Assembly: GCA_030611385.1 (NCBI GenBank) | Contig: JAUWPV010000001.1 | Span: 69,217 to 133,216 of the forward strand | Source of the DNA: Bacillota bacterium | GTDB lineage: Bacteria; Bacillota; Dethiobacteria; DTU022 | Length of the DNA: 64,000 bases | Direction: 5' to 3' | Shown: in pieces, positions 24,949 to 32,306 of the stretch | Position numbering within the stretch: position 1 is the stretch's first letter | Layout of the letters: each line of letters starts with the position of its first letter | The notes under the pieces: generated by a model | What the model was told of the DNA's origin: nothing | What the model saw: only the letters and a program-made list of their open reading frames with translations | Database searches by the model: none | Made by a program: the position numbers and the translations under genes

Positions 24949-27480
24949 TCAACTCCTCCAAAAGTCTAAATCTTGCTGTTTGGCAAACTGAACAAATCCT
25001 TTTGCTATATTATCTAAATCATGATCTATAAGTACGTGTCCATTCTTATCAATAAGCAGCTCGCCATTTGCCCCTCTGGCATACCTATATTCTCCCGTGT
25101 TATCCTTAACTGCTTTTTGATTTACAGCAAAATATATCGGGTAGTCTATATCCAGTGCAATCTTACCATTAAGCCAGAATTTCTTAAATTGTTCAGTTAT
25201 TTTTTCTGCACTTAAGGCTAATTTAATCCGCCCCCCAATAGTTCTTTCCAAAATCTCCCGATACAAATTGCTAATTTTTGTATCAAGAGTTTTAATATCT
25301 TTTTTCATAGGTCTTGCTTGCTTATATAATTCTTTGATCAGTTCGTCTAGGCTAGTTCTCTCCTCTAACATTTCTTTTTTTCTACCCAATTGTTTCTTTT
25401 GCTGCTTTAATCGTTCATCTTGACATATAAGCTGCTCTAATTCATCATCACAATTGCTTTTCGTTTCAATTAAACCTAAGTAATCCTCAACTAAAACAGG
25501 TAAAGGTGTCATTTTATTTTTATTGCTTTGTTCAATTTCATCTTCTTTTTCTCCAACCTCGTTGATGCCTTCCTTAAATTCTTCTTCTATCTCCTCTGCT
25601 GTTTCAAAGTAAACCTCGATGAATGATTTTAATTCATCTGGCATATCAGTTTCATTTAATAAAGTATCATAATCTACATTTTGATATTTCTTGTTTAAAT
25701 CTCTTATAAAGTCATCCCATTCTCCCTCATGTCTGGCTTTGTATTCTTGAATCGTTATTTTTTGATCATCCTTATATTTTTGCAAGAATAATACGCTTGT
25801 TTTTGTTCCAGTATGAGGTTTGAATGTATTGACATGTAACCCTACGACTGCTAAGATTCTAGCTTCATCAAAGATAAATCTACGGATATACTCGGCACTT
25901 GTATTATTCATCAAACCTTGAGGTAAAACAATTGCCATCCTTCCACCGGGTCTCAAAAAATGCAAGGACCTCTCTACGAATGGAATATGCCTACCAATTT
26001 TTTCAACCAACTTTCCATTTTTCTCGGCTAATTTATAATGTCTAAGAGTATCTCTTTCTTTTACCGTTCCTGCAAAAGGCGGATTAGTTAACAAAACATC
26101 AAAATCAAAATACTTATATAGATTTTGATTCATCTCATCTTTATCTAGATCATCAAGAAACCTTCTAAGCTTTGATCTTAACCCTACTTTTGTTTCATCA
26201 CTCCAACTATAAAAAACTAATGAGTTATCCTTATAGATATTTGATTTTCCATCACCAACTATTAAATTAATAGCTTTTGCTATTTTTACTGGTAAATTTG
26301 CAAGATCAATCCCAAAAACATTGTTTTGAGCAAAATTTTGTGCTCTTTGGGTAAGAGGTTTACCACTAATCGCCCCCCCAGCAATCCACATAATTGAGTG
26401 TAAGAGAAAGCCAGCAGAACCACAAGCAGGATCTATTACAAATTCATCCGCTTTTGGATTAAGCATTTCCACTGCCATATCTTCAATCGGTCTTGGTGTA
26501 AAAAATTGACCATCTTTCTTTTTAGAAACCTGTGGAATTAGATATTCAAAAGCTTCGTCAATTATTCTTAAATTTGAATTAAATAATTTTATTTTTTCGA
26601 GAAAGGATACACAAACTTTCAAGTGAGTATCCCTTAATTCAATTCTTTCAGTAGGCTCGAATATACCTGACCAATTTCTTTTTGCGCCATCAAGTAAATA
26701 TCCTATTGACTTCATTATTTGTTGGGGGCTTCTATCTCCAACAAAAAAGTCTAATTGATATGATGAGTCATTAATGCCGTTCCACTCATCGAAGAGTTTA
26801 GCATAAATTAATTTAAAGATTTCATTAAATGAATCGACTCCTGAATTTCCTAAAACAAGTTCTTCTAAGTCAAACAATATCTTTTTTAGGGTAGTTTTGC
26901 CTTGCTTTAATTCATCGTGTTGTTCAAGCCATTCTATAGTCCATCTTTCTTTTAAAATATCTCTAAGCGATTCTGTAACTCTTGGTATTCTTGGTATTTC
27001 TACAAATATGTTTGGTTCTTCTCTGTGCAACCTTATCATTTCATTTCCATTTGACCAAACTCCGATAGGAGCACCTTCTGCATTACAGTAACTTTTTAAT
27101 TGCTCCAATCCAGCAGTTCTTTTAGGTCTTTTAACTTCAAATACGATATAAGGGTGCTCCATATCATCATGGAGAACAACTATATCCGCTAATCCAGAAT
27201 CCCTAGAACCAAAATAAACGACTCTCTCAACTTCAATCCTTGGTTCCGGAAAGCAATATTCATTAAGCAATCTGTAAATCCAAAGCTGCCTTACGATTTC
27301 TTCAGGCTTAGCAACTTTGTATCTTTCTTTTTTTTGGCATCTAATACTATATCTCCCATCTTGCTCTATAATCATCTCATCTACTGCACTAATTTCTGCA
27401 TTTGTGAAAAGAGAGACGCCATGTTTTACATCTGAAGCTGAAAATATTTGTGTCATTTTTAAATTATTGCTACGTATCAT
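24949..27480 (-). CDS. fused nuclease-N6-adenine methyltransferase RM subunit
   Basis: An 843-aa protein. Residues about 30-140 resemble the HSDR_N PD-(D/E)xK nuclease: aspartate in GLADIVVL near 95 and YIVFEVKRPKR near 110. A helical segment follows, then an HsdM-like N6_Mtase core with QFFTPRPIEDMAVEML, SAM-binding DPACGSAGF near 350 and catalytic NPPF near 463. The C-terminal third is partly coiled-coil. Cleavage and methylation in one chain plus a separate S subunit recalls BcgI-like type IIB/IIG systems rather than type I, since the translocase is missing. The start is ATG 27480, 7 bases after GGGAGG; the upstream ATG at 27516 has no such site. Confidence 0.9.
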   Translation of the reverse strand: MIRSNNLKMTQIFSASDVKHGVSLFTNAEISAVDEMIIEQDGRYSIRCQKKERYKVAKPEEIVRQLWIYRLLNEYCFPEPRIEVERVVYFGSRDSGLADIVVLHDDMEHPYIVFEVKRPKRTAGLEQLKSYCNAEGAPIGVWSNGNEMIRLHREEPNIFVEIPRIPRVTESLRDILKERWTIEWLEQHDELKQGKTTLKKILFDLEELVLGNSGVDSFNEIFKLIYAKLFDEWNGINDSSYQLDFFVGDRSPQQIMKSIGYLLDGAKRNWSGIFEPTERIELRDTHLKVCVSFLEKIKLFNSNLRIIDEAFEYLIPQVSKKKDGQFFTPRPIEDMAVEMLNPKADEFVIDPACGSAGFLLHSIMWIAGGAISGKPLTQRAQNFAQNNVFGIDLANLPVKIAKAINLIVGDGKSNIYKDNSLVFYSWSDETKVGLRSKLRRFLDDLDKDEMNQNLYKYFDFDVLLTNPPFAGTVKERDTLRHYKLAEKNGKLVEKIGRHIPFVERSLHFLRPGGRMAIVLPQGLMNNTSAEYIRRFIFDEARILAVVGLHVNTFKPHTGTKTSVLFLQKYKDDQKITIQEYKARHEGEWDDFIRDLNKKYQNVDYDTLLNETDMPDELKSFIEVYFETAEEIEEEFKEGINEVGEKEDEIEQSNKNKMTPLPVLVEDYLGLIETKSNCDDELEQLICQDERLKQQKKQLGRKKEMLEERTSLDELIKELYKQARPMKKDIKTLDTKISNLYREILERTIGGRIKLALSAEKITEQFKKFWLNGKIALDIDYPIYFAVNQKAVKDNTGEYRYARGANGELLIDKNGHVLIDHDLDNIAKGFVQFAKQQDLDFWRS

Positions 27481-27686
27481 TTCTATGCCTCCCGCCCCTT
27501 TCTGTTGGTCAAACATAGTTAACCCTTTCTATTTTGTTTAGAAAAGATACCAATGATTTCCCTATCTATCCTATATTCTCCTGCCTCATTATTGCAGTAA
27601 CTCATCTATAAACAACAAAGGTACAAACTTCTTTGATGTGAAGTAATTGGCAAAGTGTCTCTGCTTCTCTATCAAAAGTCTACTTA

Positions 27687-27720
27687 AAAGGCCCCTGGAA
27701 AAAATCTTTAAGGGGCCCTT
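27687..27720 (-). terminator. terminator downstream of the 94-aa HTH gene
   Basis: GGCCCCT (27690-27696) and AGGGGCC (27711-27717) form a 7-bp stem; on the minus strand it is followed by TTTTAAG. It separates the HTH gene from the RM operon. The remaining 27481-27807 sequence shows no supported gene. Confidence 0.65.
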
Positions 27721-27807
27721 AATACAAGTACTTGTCATCCAAACTTTTTCTACTTATCCCCCAGACCTAGTTGCTGCTAATTTCTCTTTTTAAGTGGCGA
27801 CATTTAT

Positions 27808-28092
27808 CTAATAATATCCCCTGCATCTCCAAAATTCCCGCTTTTTCCGTCGTTTTTCTGCCCACTCAAAGACCCAATCAGGGCATCGTTTAACGCATAT
27901 GCCGTGTTGCCTACACCATCTTTGCAGTGTACGTCTCGGCACTGAGAGAATCCTTGAGGTGGCCCTTATGCCGTATTCCTGGATTGCTCGGAAAGCATAA
28001 TCTTTTTGCTGGTTTGTATAGTGTCCCCCGTTCCCAAGACTAAAAAAATCTGCTTTCATTTCATCATAATATTGCTGTTGCATCATTCGCAT
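27808..28092 (-). CDS. small helix-turn-helix protein, function unknown
   Basis: A 94-aa basic protein. Residues about 28-65 (DYAFRAIQEYGIRATSRILSV, then PRRTLQRWCRQHGI) read as a homeodomain-like HTH of the kind found in transposase/resolvase DNA-binding domains. The C-terminal tail is rich in K/R/W (WAEKRRKKREFW). No Shine-Dalgarno site is evident before the ATG; the internal ATG two codons later is equally possible. The family is not recognised; a regulator encoded by the mobile element is the modest inference. Confidence 0.55.
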   Translation of the reverse strand: MRMMQQQYYDEMKADFFSLGNGGHYTNQQKDYAFRAIQEYGIRATSRILSVPRRTLQRWCRQHGICVKRCPDWVFEWAEKRRKKREFWRCRGYY

Positions 28093-28219
28093 TAAATGAT
28101 TGGTTTTTACTTTATTAATCTTAATACCCCCCTATCCATATTTCGTGATTTCGTGCGTCAAGTTGTCCCGGTGGTTTCCGTTGATACCACCCCAGGTATT
28201 TAATGCCCCCCTGGGATAG

Positions 28220-28308
28220 TCCGTTGTTATCCCGTTGTTCTGAATATGCTATATCCCGCTGTTTTCCCGCTGTTAGCAGTGAGGGCGTTTCCCTGTTTTT
28301 ACCCTGTT
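28220..28308. repeat. CCCGYTGTT repeat cluster (iteron-like)
   Basis: Near-identical 9-mers occur in one direction: TCCGTTGTT (28220-28228), CCCGTTGTT (28231-28239), CCCGCTGTT (28255-28263) and CCCGCTGTT (28266-28274), then shorter CCCTGTT at 28291 and 28302. Just upstream, GGTGGT/ATACCACC forms an inverted repeat (about 28171-28192). The cluster lies in the 499-base gap 28093-28591, which otherwise holds an arm-site pair, a terminator and a 12-bp palindrome (28529-28540). It could be a replication origin or an operator array. Confidence 0.5.
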
Positions 28309-28388
28309 CTCAGGTATGATGTTATAAGATTATTAACAGTTATGATTTCCTCTGTTAAAAAGCTATTAGTGGTTTTTCACCCTTGATT

Positions 28389-28407
28389 TGTTGCACTTCT
28401 GTTGCAC
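28389..28407. repeat. internal pair of GTGCAACA sites, inverted orientation
   Basis: TGTTGCACT (28389-28397) and TGTTGCAC (28400-28407) are reverse complements of the AGTGCAACA sites at both ends of the element, with the same 11-base spacing. Confidence 0.6.
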
Positions 28408-28413
28408 CAAACT

Positions 28414-28440
28414 AAAAAAGCCCTTATGGTTAAAGGCTTT
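28414..28440 (-). terminator. terminator of the 65-aa zinc protein gene
   Basis: On the minus strand AAAGCC pairs with GGCTTT, extended by three further inner pairs after a mismatch, followed by TTTTTTA. It lies about 150 bases after the gene at 28592. Confidence 0.7.
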
Positions 28441-28591
28441 ACGGGTGTAACAATGATACACAGTCCGTTAGTCTTATCCAGGAAACGGGATTATAAATGC
28501 ATAGTTAGACTAAAGGAAAATTTAATTGGTATGCGCATACGCTTTTATATAGACATCTGCTAATCAATATTTTGTGCATACTTAAGCTTTA

Positions 28592-28789
28592 CTATCTTTC
28601 AACGATAGGATCACTATCAACTGCATTGATTAACTGTTCCAACTCTTTTTTCTCTGCTTCTGTTGGTCGCCTGCCAAAACGATAAGGATATAGCGGACAA
28701 TCGAACATATGGCATAGCCTAACTTCTCTACAAGTGCCATCTCCGCATTCCATACAATAGGCTCTAATTGACTTTACGGGAGTTTTCAT
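28592..28789 (-). CDS. small Cys-rich phage/element protein
   Basis: A 65-aa protein with a putative zinc cluster: YCMECGDGTCREVRLC, then DCPLYPYRFGRRPTEAEK. The order KSIRAYC..C..CREVRLC...DCPLYPYRFGRRP is a recurrent pattern of small proteins in Firmicutes phages and integrative elements, of unknown function. ATG lies 9 bases after AAAGGA. The charged helical tail EAEKKELEQLINAV may mediate protein contacts. Confidence 0.75.
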   Translation of the reverse strand: MKTPVKSIRAYCMECGDGTCREVRLCHMFDCPLYPYRFGRRPTEAEKKELEQLINAVDSDPIVER

Positions 28790-29267
28790 TATTGATCATC
28801 CTTTCTTAAATTATAGTGAGTGTAGTAAGGTTTTTTACCCCAACAAAGAGAGAAGGGTTTATGCCATTACAACATAACCCTTACCCCCAAAACGCTTAGC
28901 TAAGTAACGAATTTCAATCGCAGAATTGATTTTAGAAGTCATACTGCTTCAATTAAGTTTGTTATTTATTTCTGTTCGCCTCAAAGCTCACCCTTTTTAT
29001 GGCTTTCCCTTTTCAGAAACCCTTAAAGAATAAAGTAAGGGATGGTACATATATAAAGCTTGGTTATTTATAACCATCAAAAAGGGTTACCCCCAAACTG
29101 TAATAATAAACCTGATATTGACTTATATATATGACAGTTTCGGCCTTTTTCCTGATGGGTAAATATTGCCCTGATGTGTTTACTTCGCTCCTTTTAATGG
29201 GTAAAAATAGCATACAAAATAGCCTTTTGATGGTTGTATATGGCCTTCGTAAAACAATTGTTCCCTT
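28790..29267. other. 478-base intergenic stretch of the element
   Basis: I see no gene that I can support. It holds an inverted repeat AAGGGTT/AACCCTT (about 28854-28886), related AGGGTTA and TTTACCC motifs further right, and a 27-codon minus-strand frame (28942-28859) without a good ribosome binding site. The sequence is AT-rich and could contain operators between the Rep-like and zinc-protein genes. Confidence 0.4.
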
Positions 29268-29696
29268 CTATTCTTGTTTGGTGTTTGTGTGGCTCTTGCT
29301 TCGATTAAATTTTGGTCTATTCTTTACTTTGAAATCATTTGTTCCGTAATTATGCCACCTACTACTTAGCCCATAAATGTTACAAGCAGCAGAAAAGGGT
29401 CTATGTGTTACTAAATCTATTAGGCCTACTTCCATCAAATTATCCATTGATCTGGTAAACGTCTTCTTGCTCATTAGCTTTTGCCCCTCCGCATAAGTAA
29501 AGGAAATATCGCTTTCGCTGCCGGGCTTCCCATTGTATTTTAGCTTCATATGCAAATATAGTGTTTGTTCAAAACAGTTTAATTGTTGCCATGCCGGAGA
29601 GTTGACCATATTTTTTGTAATTCTTGCGTATGGGCTATTTTCGGATCTCGATTCAAAAGGATGGAAATTTGCCTTTCTGATGTTTTTTTGCCCCAT
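29268..29696 (-). CDS. Rep-like winged-helix protein
   Basis: A 142-aa protein. NSPYARITKNMVNSPAWQQLNCFEQTLYLHMKLKYNG followed by KKTFTRSMDNLMEVGLIDLV fits the winged-helix proteins of integrative elements and plasmids that resemble the N-terminal part of replication initiators (the SPAW..L....LY..MK pattern). The basic C-terminus (NRPKFNRSKSH) would contact DNA. ATG follows GGGGGTG closely. It may act with the repeat cluster at 28220-28308 in replication or regulation; this is inference. Confidence 0.6.
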   Translation of the reverse strand: MGQKNIRKANFHPFESRSENSPYARITKNMVNSPAWQQLNCFEQTLYLHMKLKYNGKPGSESDISFTYAEGQKLMSKKTFTRSMDNLMEVGLIDLVTHRPFSAACNIYGLSSRWHNYGTNDFKVKNRPKFNRSKSHTNTKQE

Positions 29697-29729
29697 TTAC
29701 ACCCCCCCTAATAAAAATCGTTTTACATT

Positions 29730-29930
29730 TTAATTTTCTTTGCGCCACCCATCACCTGGATAACCTTTGCCTCCTGATTTGATGAATTCATTTATCGCAT
29801 CATCAGACCATCGCAGCATCCTGCCGATTCTAACCGAAGGGAGAATGCCCTCACGGGTCTTTGCGTATAACTGATATTCGGTAATATCCAACTTTTCAGC
29901 AGCTTCACCTGACCTTAATAAAGTTGTCAA
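29730..29930 (-). CDS. xis: excisionase-family DNA-binding protein
   Basis: This 66-aa MerR-like HTH protein (TLLRSGEAAEKLDITEYQLY, REGILPSVRIGRMLRWSDD, AINEFIKSGG) matches the excisionase/HTH_17 pattern, in which the recognition helix is followed by a wing carrying R-x-GR-x-x-RW. TTG start, about 7 bases after AAAGGAGGTGA. It is first in the minus-strand series and would bias integrase towards excision. Confidence 0.82.
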   Translation of the reverse strand: MTTLLRSGEAAEKLDITEYQLYAKTREGILPSVRIGRMLRWSDDAINEFIKSGGKGYPGDGWRKEN

Positions 29931-30011
29931 ATTGCTTCACCTCCTTTCATGGGATTTACTCATTTAATTGTTTTAGGTTATAGTTTAGGGTGTCCGTTTC
30001 CCCTCGATGGT

Positions 30012-30094
30012 TGTCGCTCCCTCATACCTGGGGCTGTCACCGTGTTTCTCTTTTAAAGCTACCAACAAACGCTCTGGCTTGCTGTCGCTCCCTC
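30012..30094. repeat. GC-rich direct repeats in element promoter region
   Basis: TGTCGCTCCCTC occurs at 30012-30023 and 30083-30094, with related GTTGCGCTCCC at about 30111 and CTCCCGGT repeated at about 30117-30136. The 327-base gap 29931-30257 is otherwise AT-rich and has no gene that I can support. The patch stands out in composition and could be an operator, a transfer origin or a structured RNA. Confidence 0.45.
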
Positions 30095-30257
30095 GGCTTT
30101 ATCGCTTGCCGTTGCGCTCCCGGTCTCCCGGTCGGGTTATATTCAGCTATCAAATAGCAATCAACATATTGCTTGTTTAATTAACCTGTGTTAATCTTAA
30201 AACAATACAATAACGTTTACAACGTAAAAACCCGTTATGATAGTTAGGGGGATTAAT

Positions 30258-31268
30258 ATGGATATAGTACAAAACAGATTATTTTCTGGTTCTGAATCAG
30301 GTGGTAGGTTTAGTGAATATGAAATATACACGGAGCAATATGAAGAAAAGAATCTTGAGGATTTAAATGTGGAATTAAAAAAAGCGGTAGAAGAAAAAGA
30401 TCTTTATTACCGGGTACCGTGGAGACATGGTTACGAACCAAGATTATTTATTGTCCCCACAAAGGATGCCGTGTATCAGGCTTCGCCTGTAGACGTTTTT
30501 AATTATTATCCGAATATATTGCTTGACTTCATGGATATGGGGAGGAAGTTATATGATGAAAGCCCGGATTATCCGCAACTTATTTTAAATTTTTGTAATA
30601 AATATGGTTTGTTTAATGTGTCAGGTCTTTATGCAAATGCTTTCGGGGAAGCAGAAGAAGTGGATTTCGATGGTGATAATTACTATGCTTATAAATACGA
30701 GTGGGTTTTACTGAGCGAGGCCGGAATGTACGGTTTCAAAATTCCTGATTCTATAGCAAAACCCCAGATTCTCACCCATGACTTCATCGATCAACTTATT
30801 CCTAGAACATGGTGGGGATTTAGAGAGTTTCTTGAAGACAAGGAAAATCTACATGTTAAGCTTTTTAATAACTATTATTGTGAGTCAATCGAACATCTTC
30901 ATTTTGAAATTTGGAATCTCTACTCGAGAATTAGTAGATGGTATGAAAATATTGATGAGGAAGGCGATCCCACAACCCATAAGCAGAAGTTGTCAAAATA
31001 CTTGACGACCTATCCGATCGCAGTTTCAATTGATCATGACAGGAGATGGAAATTAAAGTGGGTATATAAATCGTTAATTGATGCTCTAAATATTATGTTT
31101 TTAAATAATATCGTAGAAACCAATGAGCAAATAAAGATTTGTGTAAACTGTAATACAGCTTTTATCGCCAGTAGGGAATTTCAAAGATATTGCAGCGAGA
31201 GATGCAGTAATGCGAACCGTCAAAGAGAATATTACCGTAAACACAAAAAGAAAAACCAGAAGGATTAA
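30258..31268 (+). CDS. unknown protein with C-terminal CGNR-like zinc cluster
   Basis: A 336-aa protein, the only gene on the plus strand of the element. The C-terminus (ICVNCNTAFIASREFQRYCSERC followed by SNANRQREYYRKHK) is a CGNR-like treble-clef zinc finger that usually binds nucleic acid. The first 270 residues are acidic and aromatic (YYRVPWRHGYEPRLF, VDVFNYYPNILLDFM, WWGFREFLED) and match no family I recognise. ATG 30258 lies 6 bases after AGGGGG; an ATG 7 codons upstream has no site. Next to attR and opposite in direction to the RM operon, it may be cargo (defence or regulation). No function is assigned. Confidence 0.7.
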   Translation: MDIVQNRLFSGSESGGRFSEYEIYTEQYEEKNLEDLNVELKKAVEEKDLYYRVPWRHGYEPRLFIVPTKDAVYQASPVDVFNYYPNILLDFMDMGRKLYDESPDYPQLILNFCNKYGLFNVSGLYANAFGEAEEVDFDGDNYYAYKYEWVLLSEAGMYGFKIPDSIAKPQILTHDFIDQLIPRTWWGFREFLEDKENLHVKLFNNYYCESIEHLHFEIWNLYSRISRWYENIDEEGDPTTHKQKLSKYLTTYPIAVSIDHDRRWKLKWVYKSLIDALNIMFLNNIVETNEQIKICVNCNTAFIASREFQRYCSERCSNANRQREYYRKHKKKNQKD

Positions 31269-31279
31269 CCCTCCGGCTA

Positions 31280-31301
31280 TAGTGCAACACTTAGTGCAAC
31301 A
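31280..31301. repeat. right pair of TAGTGCAACA sites
   Basis: TAGTGCAACA at 31280-31289 and 31292-31301 (12-base spacing) repeats the left-end pair, about 140 bases from attR. The rest of 31269-31438 shows nothing. Confidence 0.65.
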
Positions 31302-31438
31302 AGTCTTTTATTTTCGGTCAATCTCAATTATTAACCCTTAACTATATATATCTCCGAAAGCTTATATTTAATAGTCTATCTTAACCTTTTACAAATTCTC
31401 TCAACCTTCTTCAACTTGCCCCAATCCCTCATTATAAA

Positions 31439-31485
31439 GACTACGAATCAGGAGGTCGCAGGTTCAAATCCTGCCGGGCGCACCA
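31439..31485 (+). repeat. attR, 47-bp direct repeat copy
   Basis: Identical to 21542-21588. The bases to its left do not continue the 5' half of the tRNA, so this is a tRNA fragment, not a second gene. Confidence 0.95.
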
Positions 31486-31490
31486 GTAAA

Positions 31491-31527
31491 AAAGGCCTCG
31501 CCGGGAAAGTTACCGGCGAGGCCTTTT
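31491..31527 (+). terminator. original terminator of the tRNA cluster
   Basis: A 14-bp stem (31491-31504 with 31513-31526; core GGCCTCGCCGG) and a short loop, followed by TTTT. It sits 5 bases past attR, so before the insertion it directly followed tRNA-Arg. It may also end the leftward gene at 31577. Confidence 0.85.
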
Positions 31528-31576
31528 AGCGCTTTACTTTAATAATGTTTAAATTAAATTGTCGGGCAGTTGATTA

Positions 31577-32185
31577 TCAATTGCTAAAAGCCCCAGAATT
31601 GGTTGGCGATTCCATGTTATAAAACCAATCGCCGCTTCCAGGGGTACTGGAAGTGGATATTGTAATTCCATATTCACTTGTTGGGTTAATCCCAAGGTCA
31701 TCGCAAACTTCGGAAATACCTGCTTTGAGCAAGGCAAATTCGTCACGGTCAGTGTCATTATTGGCTATGAATCTTTTATACCGAGCTACTTTTTCATCAA
31801 GCTGTATTTTTGAAATAAACTCCATTGTGCCTGGTTGTTGCCACCTTGGCACAGCACTTGAGCTGACGCTCACGGCAGGTTGCGATGCTGCCGGTGTTGG
31901 GCTGCTTGGTGTTGATTGGGCCGGTTCCGGCTCAGTAGATGAAGGGACAACATCCTCATCATTATCCACATCATCGGTGGGCAGATTATCAAGGTCATTC
32001 TGGTTATCTGTGCTGTCAGCGCTAAGGCTACGGTGATCTGCGAACAACCACTCGGGGAGCACTCCTTCCGGGCCGGCCGTTATTTCAGGGTCGGTGTTGC
32101 TGGAAGTTTTTAATACGCAAACGAGTAAAGAAATGGAAAGTGCCATTACTAAGCCAATTGTTAGTAAGGTCTTAATCTTAGGCAT
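31577..32185 (-). CDS. secreted or anchored low-complexity protein, unknown
   Basis: A 202-aa protein with an N-terminal hydrophobic segment (residues about 5-25, LLTIGLVMALSISLLVCVL) that could be a signal peptide or anchor, and a 90-residue linker rich in D/S/P/T (DDVDNDEDVVPSSTEPEP). The folded C-terminal part is short (IQLDEKVARYKRFIANN, then EFALLKAGISEVCDDLGI). ATG follows AAAGGAGG. The composition is that of extracytoplasmic linker proteins; the family is not recognised. Confidence 0.7.
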   Translation of the reverse strand: MPKIKTLLTIGLVMALSISLLVCVLKTSSNTDPEITAGPEGVLPEWLFADHRSLSADSTDNQNDLDNLPTDDVDNDEDVVPSSTEPEPAQSTPSSPTPAASQPAVSVSSSAVPRWQQPGTMEFISKIQLDEKVARYKRFIANNDTDRDEFALLKAGISEVCDDLGINPTSEYGITISTSSTPGSGDWFYNMESPTNSGAFSN

Positions 32186-32220
32186 ACAAGTTCCTCCTTT
32201 AAAGACCTTTTCGTAAAATT

Positions 32221-32258
32221 AAGCCCGTCTGATTTGCTATTTTCTTAGCAACGGGCTT
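32221..32258 (-). promoter_or_regulatory. two-tier inverted repeat in the 5' leader
   Basis: AAGCCCGT (32221-32228) pairs with ACGGGCTT (32251-32258), and inside it GCTA pairs with TAGC around a short loop. On the minus strand it lies 36 bases before the secreted-protein start. It could be a leader structure or a regulator site in the divergent promoter region; it matches no riboswitch class I know. Confidence 0.4.
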
Positions 32259-32306
32259 ACTTTGTGCATTATAACTGATCAGTATAGCAAATGCAAGAGG
32301 TGGTGG

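Larger units (their letters stand above)
21542..31485. mobile_element. 9.9-kb tRNA-Arg integrative element (satellite- or island-like)
   Basis: The element is delimited by identical 47-bp direct repeats (attL 21542-21588 inside the tRNA, attR 31439-31485). A tyrosine integrase gene lies next to attL with its 3' end facing it, as is usual. The interior is visibly AT-richer than both flanks. Cargo: integrase, RHH regulator, two-gene restriction-modification system, small HTH and zinc proteins, a Rep-like winged-helix protein, an excisionase and a zinc-cluster protein. No capsid, terminase, relaxase or type IV secretion gene is seen, so it is not an autonomous prophage or conjugative element; it could be a satellite, a mobilisable island or a reduced relic. 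Confidence 0.93.

Noticed and set aside
28529..28540. 12-bp palindrome GTATGCGCATAC
   Set aside because: A real palindrome, but a single short site without context; a nearby TGTGCATAC half-site is too little to claim an operator.
28859..28942. 27-codon minus-strand frame (TSKINSAIEIRYLAKRF start)
   Set aside because: No convincing ribosome binding site and no recognisable family; kept only as a note in the gap description.
30216..30241. Possible promoter TTTACA/TATGAT before the zinc-cluster gene
   Set aside because: The spacer is only 14 bases and there is no TGN; not reported as a promoter.
21542..31485. Complete prophage
   Set aside because: No terminase, portal, capsid, tail or lysis genes are visible in the 9.9 kb.
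31439..31485. Second tRNA-Arg gene
   Set aside because: Only the 3' 47 bases are present; the acceptor 5' strand and D-arm are missing, so it is attR.
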